Source: Ochromonas danica (lineage: Eukaryota > Sar > Chrysophyceae > Chromulinales > Chromulinaceae). From it: a stretch of DNA of 64,000 bases. The first letter of the stretch is position 1. Each line of letters begins with the position of its first letter. A program made the translations under genes and the position numbers. The stretch spans positions 1-64,000 of the forward strand of contig VKHL01000131.1 in assembly GCA_015146655.1 (NCBI GenBank), written 5' to 3'. This document shows positions 19,878 to 31,235 of the stretch, piece by piece. The notes below the pieces were generated by a model. The model saw only the letters and a program-made list of their open reading frames with translations, was not told where the DNA came from and did no database searches.

Positions 19878-21047
19878 ATGTCAAAGAAGCGTCAGCGCCG
19901 AATCCAAGAGACAAATGCGCTCTATGAAGAGAGTGTCCATGCCCAAGCAGACGGACTGGGTCGCCGAGACGACGCAGATCTCTTCGTGGTTGACCGCGAA
20001 GGTAGCAAACGCGCTCGAAGAAAGATACAGGATGAAGTTTTGCCCAAGAAGGAGGGCACCTATCTGTCGGCCTCCGACAAGGCCGTTCTCAAGAAGATCC
20101 AGCAGCAGCAACATGGGAAGCAGATCTCGCCTTCATCTTCCTCCTCTGTACTTCCTCGCCATGCTACGGGCAAGGTGTCGTCGCCCCTCGAAGATCTCTG
20201 GGCTACTGAATCTGTCCCAGCTTCTGCCGCAACCTCCTCTACCACTGCAATTGTTAGTGTGCAAGCTGGAGGAGAAGGAAGCAGAAGGACGAAGCAAGCA
20301 GTGGCTGCGGGCAATCGCAAGTTGAAAAAGCCGCTACCTGGACAATCTTACCATCCCAGCCAAGCAGCTCATCAAGATGTCCTAGCCGAGGCTCTCGCCA
20401 ATGAGCTCAGACGACAGGCGCAAGAGAAGGACAACGAGAAGGTGGACCTCAAAGCCATCCTCGCTGACAGCCGCGCGGTCACTCATCTTTTCCTCAATGA
20501 CAGTCACGACGACAGCGACGATGATGAGCAAGAGGAGGATGGTGATAAGGAAGAAGAGCATAGCGACAGCAATAGGAAGGAGAAAGTGCGGCCCAGTAAG
20601 CTCACCAGAGCTCAACGCAATCGCCAACAACAGTTGCGCTCACAGGCTGCGCATCTGGTCAAGAAGAAGAGAGAAGCTCGTCTCTTAGCCTCCATTGACC
20701 AGGTCAAACAAATTAACCGATTGATTGATCAAGAAGAGGCTAAGCGAGAGCAAGAACATGCGCTGCGCCAACTACAAGCCTCTTCGTCGTCCTCCTCCAC
20801 TAGTGGGGGTAGTGGAGCTGCTGTCTTAGATGTGAACCAAGTTCCTCTGAGTGATGAACTGCATGGTAGTCTTCGCCTCGTCAAGGCGAAGGGCGTACCA
20901 CTGCGCGATGCTGTGCAGTCTCTCATCTCATCCGGACAGGCCAACAGCCAACAGCGTTTGGGCCGCTTGAAGCGCGCACATCCTCACAAGGGCAAGAAGA
21001 TTAAGTGGGTGGCCAAGTATAAGTACGGCCAAGCGAGTGAGAGGTAG
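19878..21047 (+). CDS. NOP53: Ribosome biogenesis protein Nop53 (GLTSCR2/PICT1 family)
   Basis: Single exon, 389 residues. The first ATG, at 19878, gives MSKKRQRRIQETNALYEESV, a basic nucleolar-type start. Nop53 features appear in order: DLFVVDREGSKRARRK (family F.(V/I)D..G), the LW block EDLWATES, LPGQSYHPS (family P.G.SYNPS), then an acidic Asp/Glu patch at about 210-235. A long basic coiled-coil helix follows (TRAQRNRQQQLRSQAAHLVK), and the C-terminal block has VPLSDELHGSLR and RLGRLKRAH. In yeast, Nop53 recruits the exosome cofactor Mtr4 to pre-60S particles for ITS2 (5.8S 3' end) processing. The N-terminal Mtr4 arch-binding motif was not clearly found. It converges on the DRC8 gene. Confidence 0.85.
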   Translation: MSKKRQRRIQETNALYEESVHAQADGLGRRDDADLFVVDREGSKRARRKIQDEVLPKKEGTYLSASDKAVLKKIQQQQHGKQISPSSSSSVLPRHATGKVSSPLEDLWATESVPASAATSSTTAIVSVQAGGEGSRRTKQAVAAGNRKLKKPLPGQSYHPSQAAHQDVLAEALANELRRQAQEKDNEKVDLKAILADSRAVTHLFLNDSHDDSDDDEQEEDGDKEEEHSDSNRKEKVRPSKLTRAQRNRQQQLRSQAAHLVKKKREARLLASIDQVKQINRLIDQEEAKREQEHALRQLQASSSSSSTSGGSGAAVLDVNQVPLSDELHGSLRLVKAKGVPLRDAVQSLISSGQANSQQRLGRLKRAHPHKGKKIKWVAKYKYGQASER

Positions 21048-21290
21048 CGTCTTGTTGGAATGGTTGTTGTGATAGCCGAGGAGGAATGATAGATGATAGT
21101 GATGATGTAACTAATTGATCAATCTCTTGCTACTCCCCGCGTCACTCCATAGGTTTCTTATTTTCATTCACAGTGTTTATAGCATGGTGTTAGCAGTCAT
21201 CTAGTGAGAAGCAAAGAGATGGAGTTATTATTGTTAGAAATCATATATGTGCATATTTTCAGAGTGACGTTCTATAAGCTGCTGCCCCAG

Positions 21291-21788
21291 CTATGTACTC
21301 TGCCAGGTCTGGCTGTTCTTCATGAGCATAGCCACGTAGTCCTCGTAGTAGATGTTGCCCGTCTCGGGGTCCTTCGCCACAAGGAGGAAGGCCTCCATCT
21401 CCTTGGGGCGGAAGGGCGTGCCTCTTGTTGTCATGACTTCCTCGAGGAATTCTGCAGAGAGGTAGCCCTGGTTCTCACTGTCCAGCGCTCTGAAGGCCTG
21501 GAGGAGGACATCCCCGGAGTCAGGCGCACACTCCTTGGTAGCCAGTAGGTTCTTAACTTTCTTTTCGAACTTATCGTAACTAATGAAGCCAGTGGGCTCC
21601 TCGTCTTGCATTTGAGGCAGCAGGTCCAGGACGAGCGAGCGCTCGGTGGGAAAGACCCCCAGAGAGCGCATTACCGTGCCCACCTCTTCCTGGATAATGG
21701 CATCCGCCTTGTCCTTGTCAAACAAGTCAAAGGCTTCCCGAATACGGGCTTCAGTCTGCTCGATCCATTCTTGAGATTTCGTCTCCAT
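21291..21788 (-). CDS. DRC8: Dynein regulatory complex subunit 8 (EFCAB2), EF-hand protein
   Basis: Single exon, 165 residues, the family's usual size. EF-hand-like helix-loop-helix units are recognisable: IREAFDLFDKDKADAIIQEE, GTVMRSLGVFPTE, DEEPTGFISYDKFE and FRALDSENQGYLSAEFLEE. Order and wording match vertebrate EFCAB2 closely (EVGT+.R.LG..PTE, EEPTGYI....F, LL+AF..LD....G+L, G.PF...EM...L..A.DPE...I.Y.DY...M). Several loops lack canonical calcium ligands, as in other DRC8 proteins. DRC8 is part of the nexin-dynein regulatory complex that controls flagellar beating. The gene is divergent from the gene at 22021, with 232 bp between starts. Confidence 0.9.
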   Translation of the reverse strand: METKSQEWIEQTEARIREAFDLFDKDKADAIIQEEVGTVMRSLGVFPTERSLVLDLLPQMQDEEPTGFISYDKFEKKVKNLLATKECAPDSGDVLLQAFRALDSENQGYLSAEFLEEVMTTRGTPFRPKEMEAFLLVAKDPETGNIYYEDYVAMLMKNSQTWQST

Positions 21789-22020
21789 CTGAAGACGTTC
21801 GTTAGTTCTTGTGTTGGAGAAAAACTGAAAACAGGGTTTGAAGAGGGAGAAGCTGGAGTTATAAACAATAAACTACTACATTCTTGGGACGCCCGTTTCG
21901 ACAACATCTTCCGATTCGGGCATTTTCATCGTCCAAAACTCGCATATTGCCTCTACAAAAGTCTCACCTGGACCTCGGCCACTTCAACGCATTCATTCAA
22001 TCGAGGAAAATAAAAGCGAA

Positions 22021-24336
22021 ATGGCCCTCTCCTCTTCTGCTCTTCTTAATTCCCCGTCTCCCTCTGCTACCCCGTGCTCTCTTGCTTCTCCCCTTCTTCC
22101 CTCTGCCCCTGCTGTTCCTGATGGGACTTATCCTCAAGTCATTCTCTTCAATGACGCCCAAGTCTTCTGGAGGTGTCGCACAACAATTGAGCTGGTGATG
22201 GTGGAGCACCACCTCCCAGACAGCTTCACAGTCTTGGAGGTCATTGCCTACGACCCTCTTCTTCAAGATGAAGCGCCTCGTCTCTATCTTGAGGTTAATG
22301 CGTTGGAAGCTAGTCTGCAGCCAGCCCTACTCTCTCAACTCCAGCGAGAAGAACTGAAAACAAAGTCATTGGGTGGTATCTTTCAGTCTGAAGATCGATC
22401 TCATGTCCTATTGCAGGACCTGAAGATCGACTTTGTGCTAACTCGACTTCATCTCAATACTAAGAACCAGAACAACGTGGAGAAGTTAAAGCAGTTGCTC
22501 ACTGAGAAAGAGAGTCAATGGGGTATCTCCATGATTACTCATTTTAATGACGTTAAGGATCCCGAGACGGGGCAATTAAAGATATTATTGCCTGAAAAGC
22601 CTCCAATGCTATTGCCTGCTGTGGTCAATCACTCTTCGAAGAGGTGAGCGGTGACTACGCAATTCCCTTGCTGATAACTGATGAATTACTTGCTAGTCAC
22701 CCTGCCACTCACACTATCATTGTTGCTTACTGTCTGTGTTAGGAGTGAGCATAGCTGGCTGCTGGTGAAGAAGTTATTGAAAGTGCCAAAGAATTTCCAT
22801 TTGAGACGATCATCATCTCACGACAGCAATGGCGATCACATGCCAACTCTCTTCACTGTGCACTCCTCCTCCTCTGCATCCATGGATAGCGGTGCTACAT
22901 TAGTAGTTGACACGACCAACCGCGGAGTGATGGTGGATAACTCAATCTCCTCCTCTCTGTCTCCTATTCATGAGATAAATTTAAGAGGGGAGAGGAAGTT
23001 GCCGCCACAGCCCACCTCTTCCTCCGCTTTCTCACACTCTGCTGATGCTGCCTACTCTACCCCTTTGGTTGCTTTATCATCACTGGATACTTCCTTTCTG
23101 CCCATGGGGGCGGTGCCGAGCATGCCTGCCACCCCGATGATTGCTGGCGGTGGTGGCCGTCCTCTTGCCATCAACACCAACGCTTTTTTCAATCATTTCC
23201 ACCTCCTCCCCACACACGATGACAATGCTGCTAGCTCTGTGCCATTACTCACTGATGCTACCTACACCACCAGTGTGGATAATCAGCAACACAAAGTGGA
23301 AGGACATGGCAGTGCTATTCGCCTCTTCCCTCTACATCGTCGCAGTCCCAAGACCAACGACCTCAGTCTTGACGGCAACAGATCTCCTTCAGAGACTAGA
23401 GGAGGGGAGAGGAAGATATTAAGCTTCTTGAACACGATCTTCCATTCTTCTAATTCGCCCAAGGCCCAGGATAGTCATGCGAGTCGAGAAGAAGGGGTCG
23501 CTCCTCTCAAACCATTGCACGGCATTCTCAAGACTCCACAGAGCTCTAGCTTGCCTTCAGGTAGTGCTAGCATGAGGGGGCGATCTTCCAGCTCTCCAGC
23601 TCTTCCTCGTGCAAGTACTCCTCTCAGTGTGAAAGGGGGCAAAGAGGGCGCTTCCGCCAGTACTGCCTCTCCTTCACCCTCTTTGCCTCTGAGCCACCCT
23701 AACACACCTTTGGAAGGCAGTAGATCAAGTATAAGGAGCGTCCTCCTCCCACCCTTATCTCCTCCATCACAGCAATCATCCGTAACTACTACGACCAGTA
23801 CGACCACTAATGCAACCACCGCCACTCCTGCTGCCGCTCCATATACTTTCGCTCGTTGTCAAGCTACCTATTACCACAATCTTCACTCCGACCACAAGAA
23901 AAACTTCCAGCAACGCCTGCAGCGAATGAGAAGTGTACGCGGTCGTCTGCTGGTGGGTAATGAGCTGGAGGATACAGGGGAGGTGTCAAAGTGGGACGAA
24001 CAGCAAGAGGATCAAGGGAAGAACAAAGAGCATTCCTGTTCCTCCTCCACCTCCTATCATTCCGAGGATCCATCCCCGCCCACAAGACTATCCCTGGAAA
24101 AGGAGGATAGTGATGATAGTGGCAGCGACAGTGAGAGGTGCCCTACAAGGAAATATTTTGACACCAGCGCATTGCATCAATCTCAGCTGTCCGATCAAGA
24201 CTCTTCTTCAGTAGCCTCTTCCTCTTCAACTTATGTGACTCATCAATCTCCTCCGCCTTTGCTCACTCAAGGCAGTCTGCAGAAACTCCACTCTTTTGTA
24301 TCCCTAGTGGCCCAGCGAGCTTCCATGAAAAACTAA
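22021..24336 (+). CDS. Orphan protein with N-terminal globular domain and Ser/Pro-rich region
   Basis: Exons 22021-22643 and 22743-24336 (99-nt intron, phase 2) encode 738 residues. Residues about 35-250 look globular, with beta-rich blocks such as QVILFNDAQVFWRCRTTIEL and HLPDSFTVLEVIAYDP, then charged helices. I do not recognise the fold. The order Phe-Trp-Arg-x-Arg followed by hydrophobic strands could be a C2-like or lipid-binding beta sandwich, which is speculation. From about residue 260 on, the protein is Ser/Pro/Thr-rich, probably disordered and phosphorylated, with a final helix (LQKLHSFVSLVAQRA). The splice is supported because exon 2 restores frame exactly to SEHSWLLVKKLLKVP. Confidence 0.65.
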
Positions 24337-25604
24337 GGAATCCGTCCATTAAATTGTCGGGATCGACAAATATTTGCTCCTTTGCTCTATCCTTCCGAAC
24401 TTCTACTTTCTGTTATGTTTTATCAAGTGGTTATCAGCACACTACACTACTTCCGTTATAATTATTGTATATAATGCATGCTATAATATTACACCACACT
24501 ACACTCTATACCATACCATATCAATGCTGCATATGCTATCTACATATTCTCCAACAATTGCGCATACGCGCGTTGAGATATGATGCTGCCGATATCAACC
24601 AGTTACAATAAATTGTTGCTGTTGTTGCATCCATGGCGCTTGTTGGGTTTTAGTATATTGTTTTGATTGCTATTATTGCTGTTCCTTCTCCTGCTTGCGA
24701 TTTTGATTTTTACCATAAAGTTGGCCCTCTGTGGCAGCTGTTTAAATGACTATTTTTGATGCTGATTTCTCTATCATCTGGTCTTGTTGGGCAAATCGTT
24801 CATCTGCATCCATGTATTTCACCTCTATTTTGTGGATGGATGGGGACTAACGATCCTCCCTTTATCTGTCTTTTGTGATGACATCGTAACATTGTGTTAT
24901 GTTTGATCCTTCTGTTCTTATTAAATCCTTTCTGTGTGTGGGCAGTGAAGTGCGAACTACTCTGTGGAGCTGGGGACTGGGATCTATCTTGTGTTGCCTC
25001 CATTGGGTCAACTGGGTATATCCGCTGCTCTGCGTGGTCAAAACTCAACATGTTTGCCCCGCTTTTGCTTTAGTCGTAGTTATTTTTAACCAAAAGTAGT
25101 TATTTTTAACCAAAACAAAGATTCTTATCACTCTTCCTCTCTGTTGCTGAATGTCATAAGGAGCTTTTGCTTCGCTTCACACAACAGTCACCCAATGCCT
25201 TTGTCTATTTTACTCAAGCTCGGAAAGCCAAGTACAGATGGTCAACATGGTTGCCCTAAATTTTGTTAGCACGAAACACCACAAACCTCATAACGATCAC
25301 AATCCAAACTGAGGCGTGTGCGTAAATTGTAAATGTTCAGACTTGATAGGTTTCTCTCTCATAGCGCATCTCTCATAGCACTACACTTTTAACCTTCACC
25401 TAACTGTTAGAATCTTTTGAGTCGGAGCACGATCCATTTTGCGTTTAGACTGCAGTACCGGTACCTGTTTACTAGTACTGTACTGCCGGCTGTAGTATTT
25501 TGCGGGCTATATTACTGTTTTGCGTGTGAATGTAGTTGTGGTGGCCAGCCAAGAAAGTTCTCATCAATCAACACATCATCACAGACTTCCAGCACCAATT
25601 GGAC
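24337..25604. other. AT-rich intergenic region
   Basis: No gene seen. It contains a perfect 20-bp tandem duplication at 25076-25115 (unit GTAGTTATTTTTAACCAAAA). The last 200 bases should hold the promoter of the Hgh1-like gene. Confidence 0.4.
25076..25115. repeat. 20-bp direct tandem repeat, two copies
   Basis: Unit GTAGTTATTTTTAACCAAAA occurs twice back to back. A similar GTAGTGATTTTTAACCAA occurs at about 12833. Confidence 0.85.
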
Positions 25605-26901
25605 ATGAGCGACGTGCTGGATATCAACGTGGAGGAGATCCTCAATGGATTTCGTTCCATCCAAGGCAATGATCAACGCCTTCTCCTATTAGAGCTTCTT
25701 GCCAACGTTCTCGCCCAACAAGAGGAGAATCAGGAGAAACAGGAACAGCAGCAACAGGAGCCCAAAGAAGGGCAAGAGCATCAGCAGGAGCAGGAGCGAG
25801 AACAAGAGCAGAATAACGTGGGCCTGGATGATGCCACGGCTTCCCAGCTCTTCTCTACCATTCTCTCCTTCCTAGACAATGGCATCCTCTCTGAGAAGCG
25901 ACAGGCGCTGCGCAAGAAGCTGCTGCAGACCGCCTTTATCGTTTTAACCAATGCTACGAAATCGCAGCATCTGGCTGAGCTCTTTTACTCGGTGGCCCAA
26001 CTCGCTTCTCCCACAGCCGCGTGCTACACCTACCTCGACACCTTCTTGGCATACAACCCACAGCTCGAGTTGCAGGAGGAGGAGGAGGAGGAGGAAGGGC
26101 AGATAGAAGAAGAGGATGAGTGGCAACACGTGGGATCTCTAGTCTGCAATCTCTGTCAGGTGGAAGAGGGCAGGAAGATCTTCTTGAAGATGAGCGATGA
26201 CCGAATGTCTCTGTTGGTCAATCAGATCAGATCCAAGTCTCTCTATCGCCGCCGAGGTGCTATTGGAGCTATCCGAAGGTGAGGGAGAAAAGAAGAAGAG
26301 GGTGCTTGTCTGTCCAAAGCTAATCGACTGCTTCTGTGTGTGTACGAGTAGTTGTCTCTTCGACCCCAGCTGCCATTGGTGGGTAGTAGAGGAGTTGAAC
26401 ATTGTGCCTTGCTTGTGTTTGCCTCTCGTCGTGGGGCCAGCCTTCTCAGAAAAGGTAAGTTCTCTTGGTGTTGCTGAGTCTGTCTATCTCTATCTATCGT
26501 GCTTATGGTGCGTGATCGGGTAGGATATGGATGGCATGGATCCTCGACTCTGGCTGCAAGCCTCTTCTTCGTCATCGCCTGCCAAGCCTCTCGAACGCAA
26601 CCCTGAAATCCAAAAGATGCTATTGGACTGCCTCCTCCTGCTTTGCCAGAGCCGTCGCATGCGCGAGAGACTAAGGCAGAAGAAAGTCTACCCCATCCTG
26701 CGTAACCTTGATCTTATCATCGAAGAAGACCAGGAGGCGATCAGTCTCGTCATCCTCGATGTTGTCAACTTCCTCATAGGTGATGAGGATCCTTATGAGA
26801 TGGCTGAGGAGAAGAGGAAGGAGCAGGAAGAGGAAGAGAAGAAAGGAAAGCAGCTAGAAACAGCGACAGCAATAACACAACTTGAAGGGGAAGTAAGGTA
26901 G
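25605..26901 (+). CDS. HGH1: Hgh1-family armadillo protein (eEF2 folding chaperone)
   Basis: Three exons, 25605-26278, 26352-26454 and 26524-26901, with introns of 73 and 69 nt, give 384 residues, the family's usual length. The start is the ATG at 25605; the frame runs further upstream without an ATG. Helical repeats span the protein. The middle exon reads CLFDPSCHWWVVEELNIVPC and LCLPLVVGP, the Hgh1 block (N.CF....H..LL......LP.+L.PLAG). Exon 3 has DMDGMDPRLW and NPEIQKMLLDCLLLLCQSRR, then VYPILRNL, the conserved C-terminal Hgh1 domain. Species-specific inserts are a Gln/Glu-rich run (about 45-75) and an acidic run (about 165-180). In yeast, Hgh1 delivers eEF2 to the TRiC chaperonin. Confidence 0.88.
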
Positions 26902-27053
26902 TGTCTAGCTAGCATCTGTATATTTATATCTGCACCAAATCTGCCAGTATCTCACTCTTCTAGTTAAATCGCACGCACCACAATAATAGATGACAACTTC
27001 CTCCAAAAGCAGAAGCGAATCAGAACAGGAAAACTGACTTGAGCTATCAGACG

Positions 27054-29263
27054 ATGTGGGACCTCAACATGTTTTTCTATGAAATCCGCCTGACCTTCTC
27101 AATTTTCCTCTTCCTCCTCCTGCTCTATGCGATGAGAGCTGTGGACATCTATCTTCTGGGAATGATGCAGCGCGTGGGAGGAAAAATTCTGAAAGTCCCT
27201 GTCCTGATCGAGGAAGTGCTTTTCACTTTCCCCAGCAAGGTCGTGATCAAAGGGGTACACGTGCAGCCCCCGCCCCAAGAAGTGGACAATCGCTGGGAGT
27301 GGGAGGACATCATCACCGTGGACGAAGTGCACGTGCATTTTCAGTTCCATATTGCTCTGTGGTTTTTCGTGCTCTCTTTTGGGGAACTGGGTGTTGTACA
27401 GCGTGTGGAGGTAGTGGGGTTGCGCTTCTTCGTTGAAGGTCATCGACCCTCGCCACACCAAGACACCGTCTACAACGTCTCTCTGTTGGGCGGTGGTGAG
27501 ACGCTATCTCTTCCCCTCTTCAAACCCATGTGTGTGCTGACTGCGCTGTGATTATCTATGCTGCTGACAGGGAAGAGAAGCAAGCCTCAACATGGCGTTA
27601 GCAGTGGATCAGGAGATGAGGGTCGGGCACTTCTCTATGGCAAGATGGAGGCTGTTGATAACTACTTTGTCCCACCTGGCGACGATCATTCTAAGGATGA
27701 CGGTAACGATGGTTCTAAGGAACCTCATTGTTCCGGGGAATCATCAATTGTCGCCCCTGCTCCGACCCCAGCCCGCTCGAGTGGAAGTGGTAATCACAGT
27801 GGGCTGTGGAAGCATTGGCGCGCTACCACCTCTCAAGCAGTGTCTCATTTTGGCCAACGTCTCCATCGAGAAGCCAGTCAGTTCCACCAGTCTGTCCAAC
27901 AAGAGGGATTCTACCAGGCGACCAAAAAGAAGATCTCCAATATCTATCAGCACACCAAGCAGTCGATAGAGTTATCCGTCAAAGAGCATATTAAGGCAAT
28001 CCATTGCAAGCTTTGTGGACAAGAGCCCACGACCTGCTTGGCAGGAGAGCCTCGGCTGATATGCGAGAAGATGGTCTTCGACGTCATTGAAGTGCACATG
28101 CTTCGCGCACTACCTGTGCAGATCAGACATCTCGAAGATAAACCTTTGACAGTGCGGCAGATCGAGTTTGATCACTTGGGGTATGAGGGATTGACTGTTC
28201 ATCCTCTCCTGGCAGTTGTCACTTCTTCTTCCTTGTCGCCATCTTCTCTCCACCGTGACGATGCAAATCATAATGATTACGAGAAGCATGTTTCTGCTCC
28301 AGTGCAGGTTTCCTTCGGCGATATAACTGAGGGACAGATTATTGCCAAGGTATCTTCTCCTCACCCACACAAGGTGGACAAGAGGCATTCTTTTACCTCC
28401 ACAATCGCTGCCTCATCATTATCATCATCTTCTTCTTCATCTTCCACTTCATTGTCACCATCTTCCACTCCGCTAGCGGCTGCTGCGGTAGCGGCGGCAG
28501 TGGCGTGCACCTCCTCGCATTCGTATGCCTCAGCTGATGACGAAGAAGTGACTGCTCAACATTCTCTCTCTGACAGTCGACTGAGTGTTCAGACAGATCT
28601 GTGCTCGATATCATATGGACAGAGAGTTTCGTCTTCTGACGAGGTGCTGACCTTGAAGGAAGTTCTTGAGCAGGACAACAATAATAACAGCATCAAAAGC
28701 ATCAAAGGAGAGGGCAGTGGACGTATGTCTCTTCATAATCCTAGAGGAGCGAAAGAGAGACTGATTTTGGACTACTCTTCGGTTGATTTCTACTCCTCGG
28801 GACTGCATGTCATGTTGCTGAAGTACAGGTTTGAACAGCAACTGCTCTTGGCTCTTTATCAAGGCAATGCAGGTAATTACTGTCTCATCATCATCACATC
28901 TTTGCTACCTTATTGTCTTACTAACCCTCTTGTGCTCCATTACCAGGTCGCGTGATTATGGACATCCTGAATATAACACATTGGAACATCTCGGCTAGCT
29001 TCGGTAGCAGCCGAAAGCATGACCATCATCAAGATGCGCACGACGCTTCTGCACATGGAAGTCATGGGCATTCCCATCCTTCGTCAAGTGACCTTCATCC
29101 TGCTCGGCACAGCCCTTTCGTCAAGGCTAAGGATGGAGAGGAGTCGCAGTCGTTCCGTGAAGGGAAGAGTCGGCGTGAAGGCGGCCCTGTCACAGTTGCC
29201 ACTGCCATCGCCCATCATCGAGAAGATGTGTTTACTTATTCCAACCCGTTATTCCTGGATTGA
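27054..29263 (+). CDS. Orphan N-terminally membrane-anchored protein
   Basis: Exons 27054-27495, 27571-28872 and 28947-29263 (introns 75 and 74 nt, phases 1 and 1) encode 686 residues. A hydrophobic segment at about 10-30 (LTFSIFLFLLLLYAMRAVDI) acts as a signal anchor. Residues 40-145 alternate hydrophobic and polar residues (VLFTFPSKVVIKGVHVQP, VHVHFQFHIALWFFVLSF). That pattern suggests amphipathic beta strands, as in bridge-type or AsmA-like lipid-transfer proteins, but this is only a resemblance. The middle is low complexity with helices; IEVHMLRALPVQIRHLEDKP is well ordered. The C-terminus is His/Ser-rich (HDHHQDAHDASAHGSHGHSH), a possible metal-binding tail. The stop codon lies inside a long hairpin. 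Confidence 0.6.
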
Positions 29264-29394
29264 GCAACAGTTCTTTGAGAGATCCTACCATTCCCTATCG
29301 CATCTCACTCGCAGGCAAGGCTCTTGCCATGAGATGCGATAGGATCTCCTCTCTAAGAGCTGTTGTTCAATCTAGGATAATGGGTTGGAATAAG
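29235..29394. repeat. Long hairpin (arms about 75 bp) overlapping a gene's 3' end
   Basis: 29235-29307 pairs with 29330-29394 as reverse complements with a few mismatches and small gaps. An inner stem GGCAAG/CTTGCC extends it to a 3-base GCT loop. The left arm contains the last codons and stop of the preceding gene. The right arm reads as an inverted copy of that end, about 85 percent alike by eye. Confidence 0.85.
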
Positions 29395-29639
29395 AGGCAA
29401 GAGCAGACAAAAAAGGAGTTGCATGACAGTTAGGCTACTCCTCTTTGTCCCTTGAAGTGAAGCCATACAGAAATGGTAAGTCTACTATGGATAGACAGAA
29501 GATGATTCATTCATTATCCCTTAAACCAGGCAGTCCAGTGAACACTATCCTGATGACCTCCACCATGCCAGACGAAGAAGAGCAAACGAGACAAATCGTT
29601 GTATGGCTGAAGAAGTATTTGCCTTGCCCAATGTCCTTG

Positions 29640-30000
29640 CTTCCAACAGATCATTTTCTCGCTCCTTTCTCAATGATAAGATGCTTGATGTGTTTGAACT
29701 CCGCAGCCTCAGAGGAGTCTGTCCGGGCTACCCCAGCAACCATTAATCAAAATATGGGTCGAGTCCACCTCGCTAGATGGGATATATGCATGTGTTTAAA
29801 ACCACCGAAGAGCCTTCAACTTGTCCTTGCCTTATCCTTGGCATTCATATTCGCACAGTTATCAGATGGTAACAGCTTGGCCAAATCCACTTTTCCATCG
29901 GAGCATGCAGCATGCAAGGGAGTTGTTCCATCCTGGGAGCACCAAGATCAATATAGCCTTTATCAAGTACTCAGCAGCATTATCCACAATAACAGAACAA
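29640..30000 (-). pseudogene. Ankyrin-repeat gene relic
   Basis: On the minus strand, about 29840-29930 reads DGTTPLHAACSDGKVDLAKL, a textbook ankyrin repeat start, followed by NMNAKDKAR. Upstream AEYLIK and downstream EAAEFKHIKHLIIEKGA are parts of neighbouring repeats, but in different frames with intervening stops. The open frame covering this region on the plus strand is its shadow. It is a decayed fragment of a host ankyrin gene; ankyrin families expand and decay readily in protists. Confidence 0.6.
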
Positions 30001-31089
30001 TAAATCACTTCGGACTTCATTGTATCGCGTAACACTTGCCCATAGCATAAGACCGCATTGCCAGAATATCATCCATCATGCTTACCATACAAATAATAGA
30101 AACATTCAGTCGTAAATATTAGAGGCACACAACATTCCTAAACCCCTAACGTTCAGCATTCTAACAACATCATATCATCGTCATTATTGTCCCATCCACT
30201 GTGACCACAGTTCTGCGTTATATCGAGACATTCATCGGACCGTAGCACAGTAACACCTTGACTTCTAAACGACTTCTTCACTTCAAATTCAATGGCAAGG
30301 TCTGCAGTTGCACGCGGGAAAAAACTAAGGCAGAGAAATGTTGCCGATGCTGCTTCCATCAGGCTAAAGGATTTACTTTCATGTCCAGCAATTGAATGAG
30401 CAGGGCAATTGACAAACGATCCAGGTAGTAAAGTCCCCACCCAGTTTCAATCATGTACTGACTGATGCTGATAAAATGACATGATTGGTTACACAGTTTG
30501 AGCTACAACCACACGATAAGCGCGGAGGCTTTACTACAGTCATCCACTGTAAATCTGGATTGTCAATTGCATCCCTAATCATTACAACATTTTAACGAAG
30601 CTGACTTTCCCAAGCAAGTTAGAGGAACCACCATTATTGTGTTCTTTTCCGTCGTTCACTGGCCAATCATGCCACATTGTTTCCACTCAGCAAGTAGAAG
30701 ATAGCTGATGCGAGGAGCTTATGTGGTTGTTGTTGTGAATATCGACGACCATGTCATACCATATCCATGGAGCTGCAGCCACAGCCTTCTTCAGCACACT
30801 GTTTACACCATGGAGATGAGGATGATTCTTAAGTACCTGTACTACACAATAAAAACAACGCAAACACTTTCAATTACCGATACAACATCATGAATAATAC
30901 GAACGCTTCGCTACTGACTAATTACGATTGCTATTTTCCTATATCCTTAGATGTCAAGGTTAAGATATATATGTCATCGATCTTCTTCAAAAGGAAACTC
31001 CTCCTTGGTGGCCTCCGAGGTGGTAATGTTGCCAAATCTGAATACCTTTGGGATCCGACTCACAAAACTCCGTTAAGTTCCCTCCTTCA

Positions 31090-31235
31090 AGCAAAGATAG
31101 ATGGCAACAATGGTGCTTTGGCGTGTTCGGAAAGAGAGCACATCGCAGAGAAGCTGCTACGATGTACATACAGGATCCAACCGACAAAGCTGTCGGCACG
31201 AGCAAGCAACTCCATATCTGTGAGGAAATCCACAA
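31090..31235 (-). pseudogene. Fragment resembling an alpha-1,6-fucosyltransferase-type (FUT8-like) C-terminus
   Basis: On the minus strand the sequence reads DFLTDMELLARADSFVG, which resembles the FUT8/NodZ block (D+.LL+.CDYFVGT.SSN). The following residues do not continue the SSN motif in the same frame, and a stop follows soon after. It is probably a decayed gene end. Similarity is short and the call is tentative. Confidence 0.35.

Noticed and set aside
29445-30032. 195-codon plus-strand frame
   Set aside because: It lies opposite the minus-strand ankyrin relic, which explains its openness; no similarity of its own.
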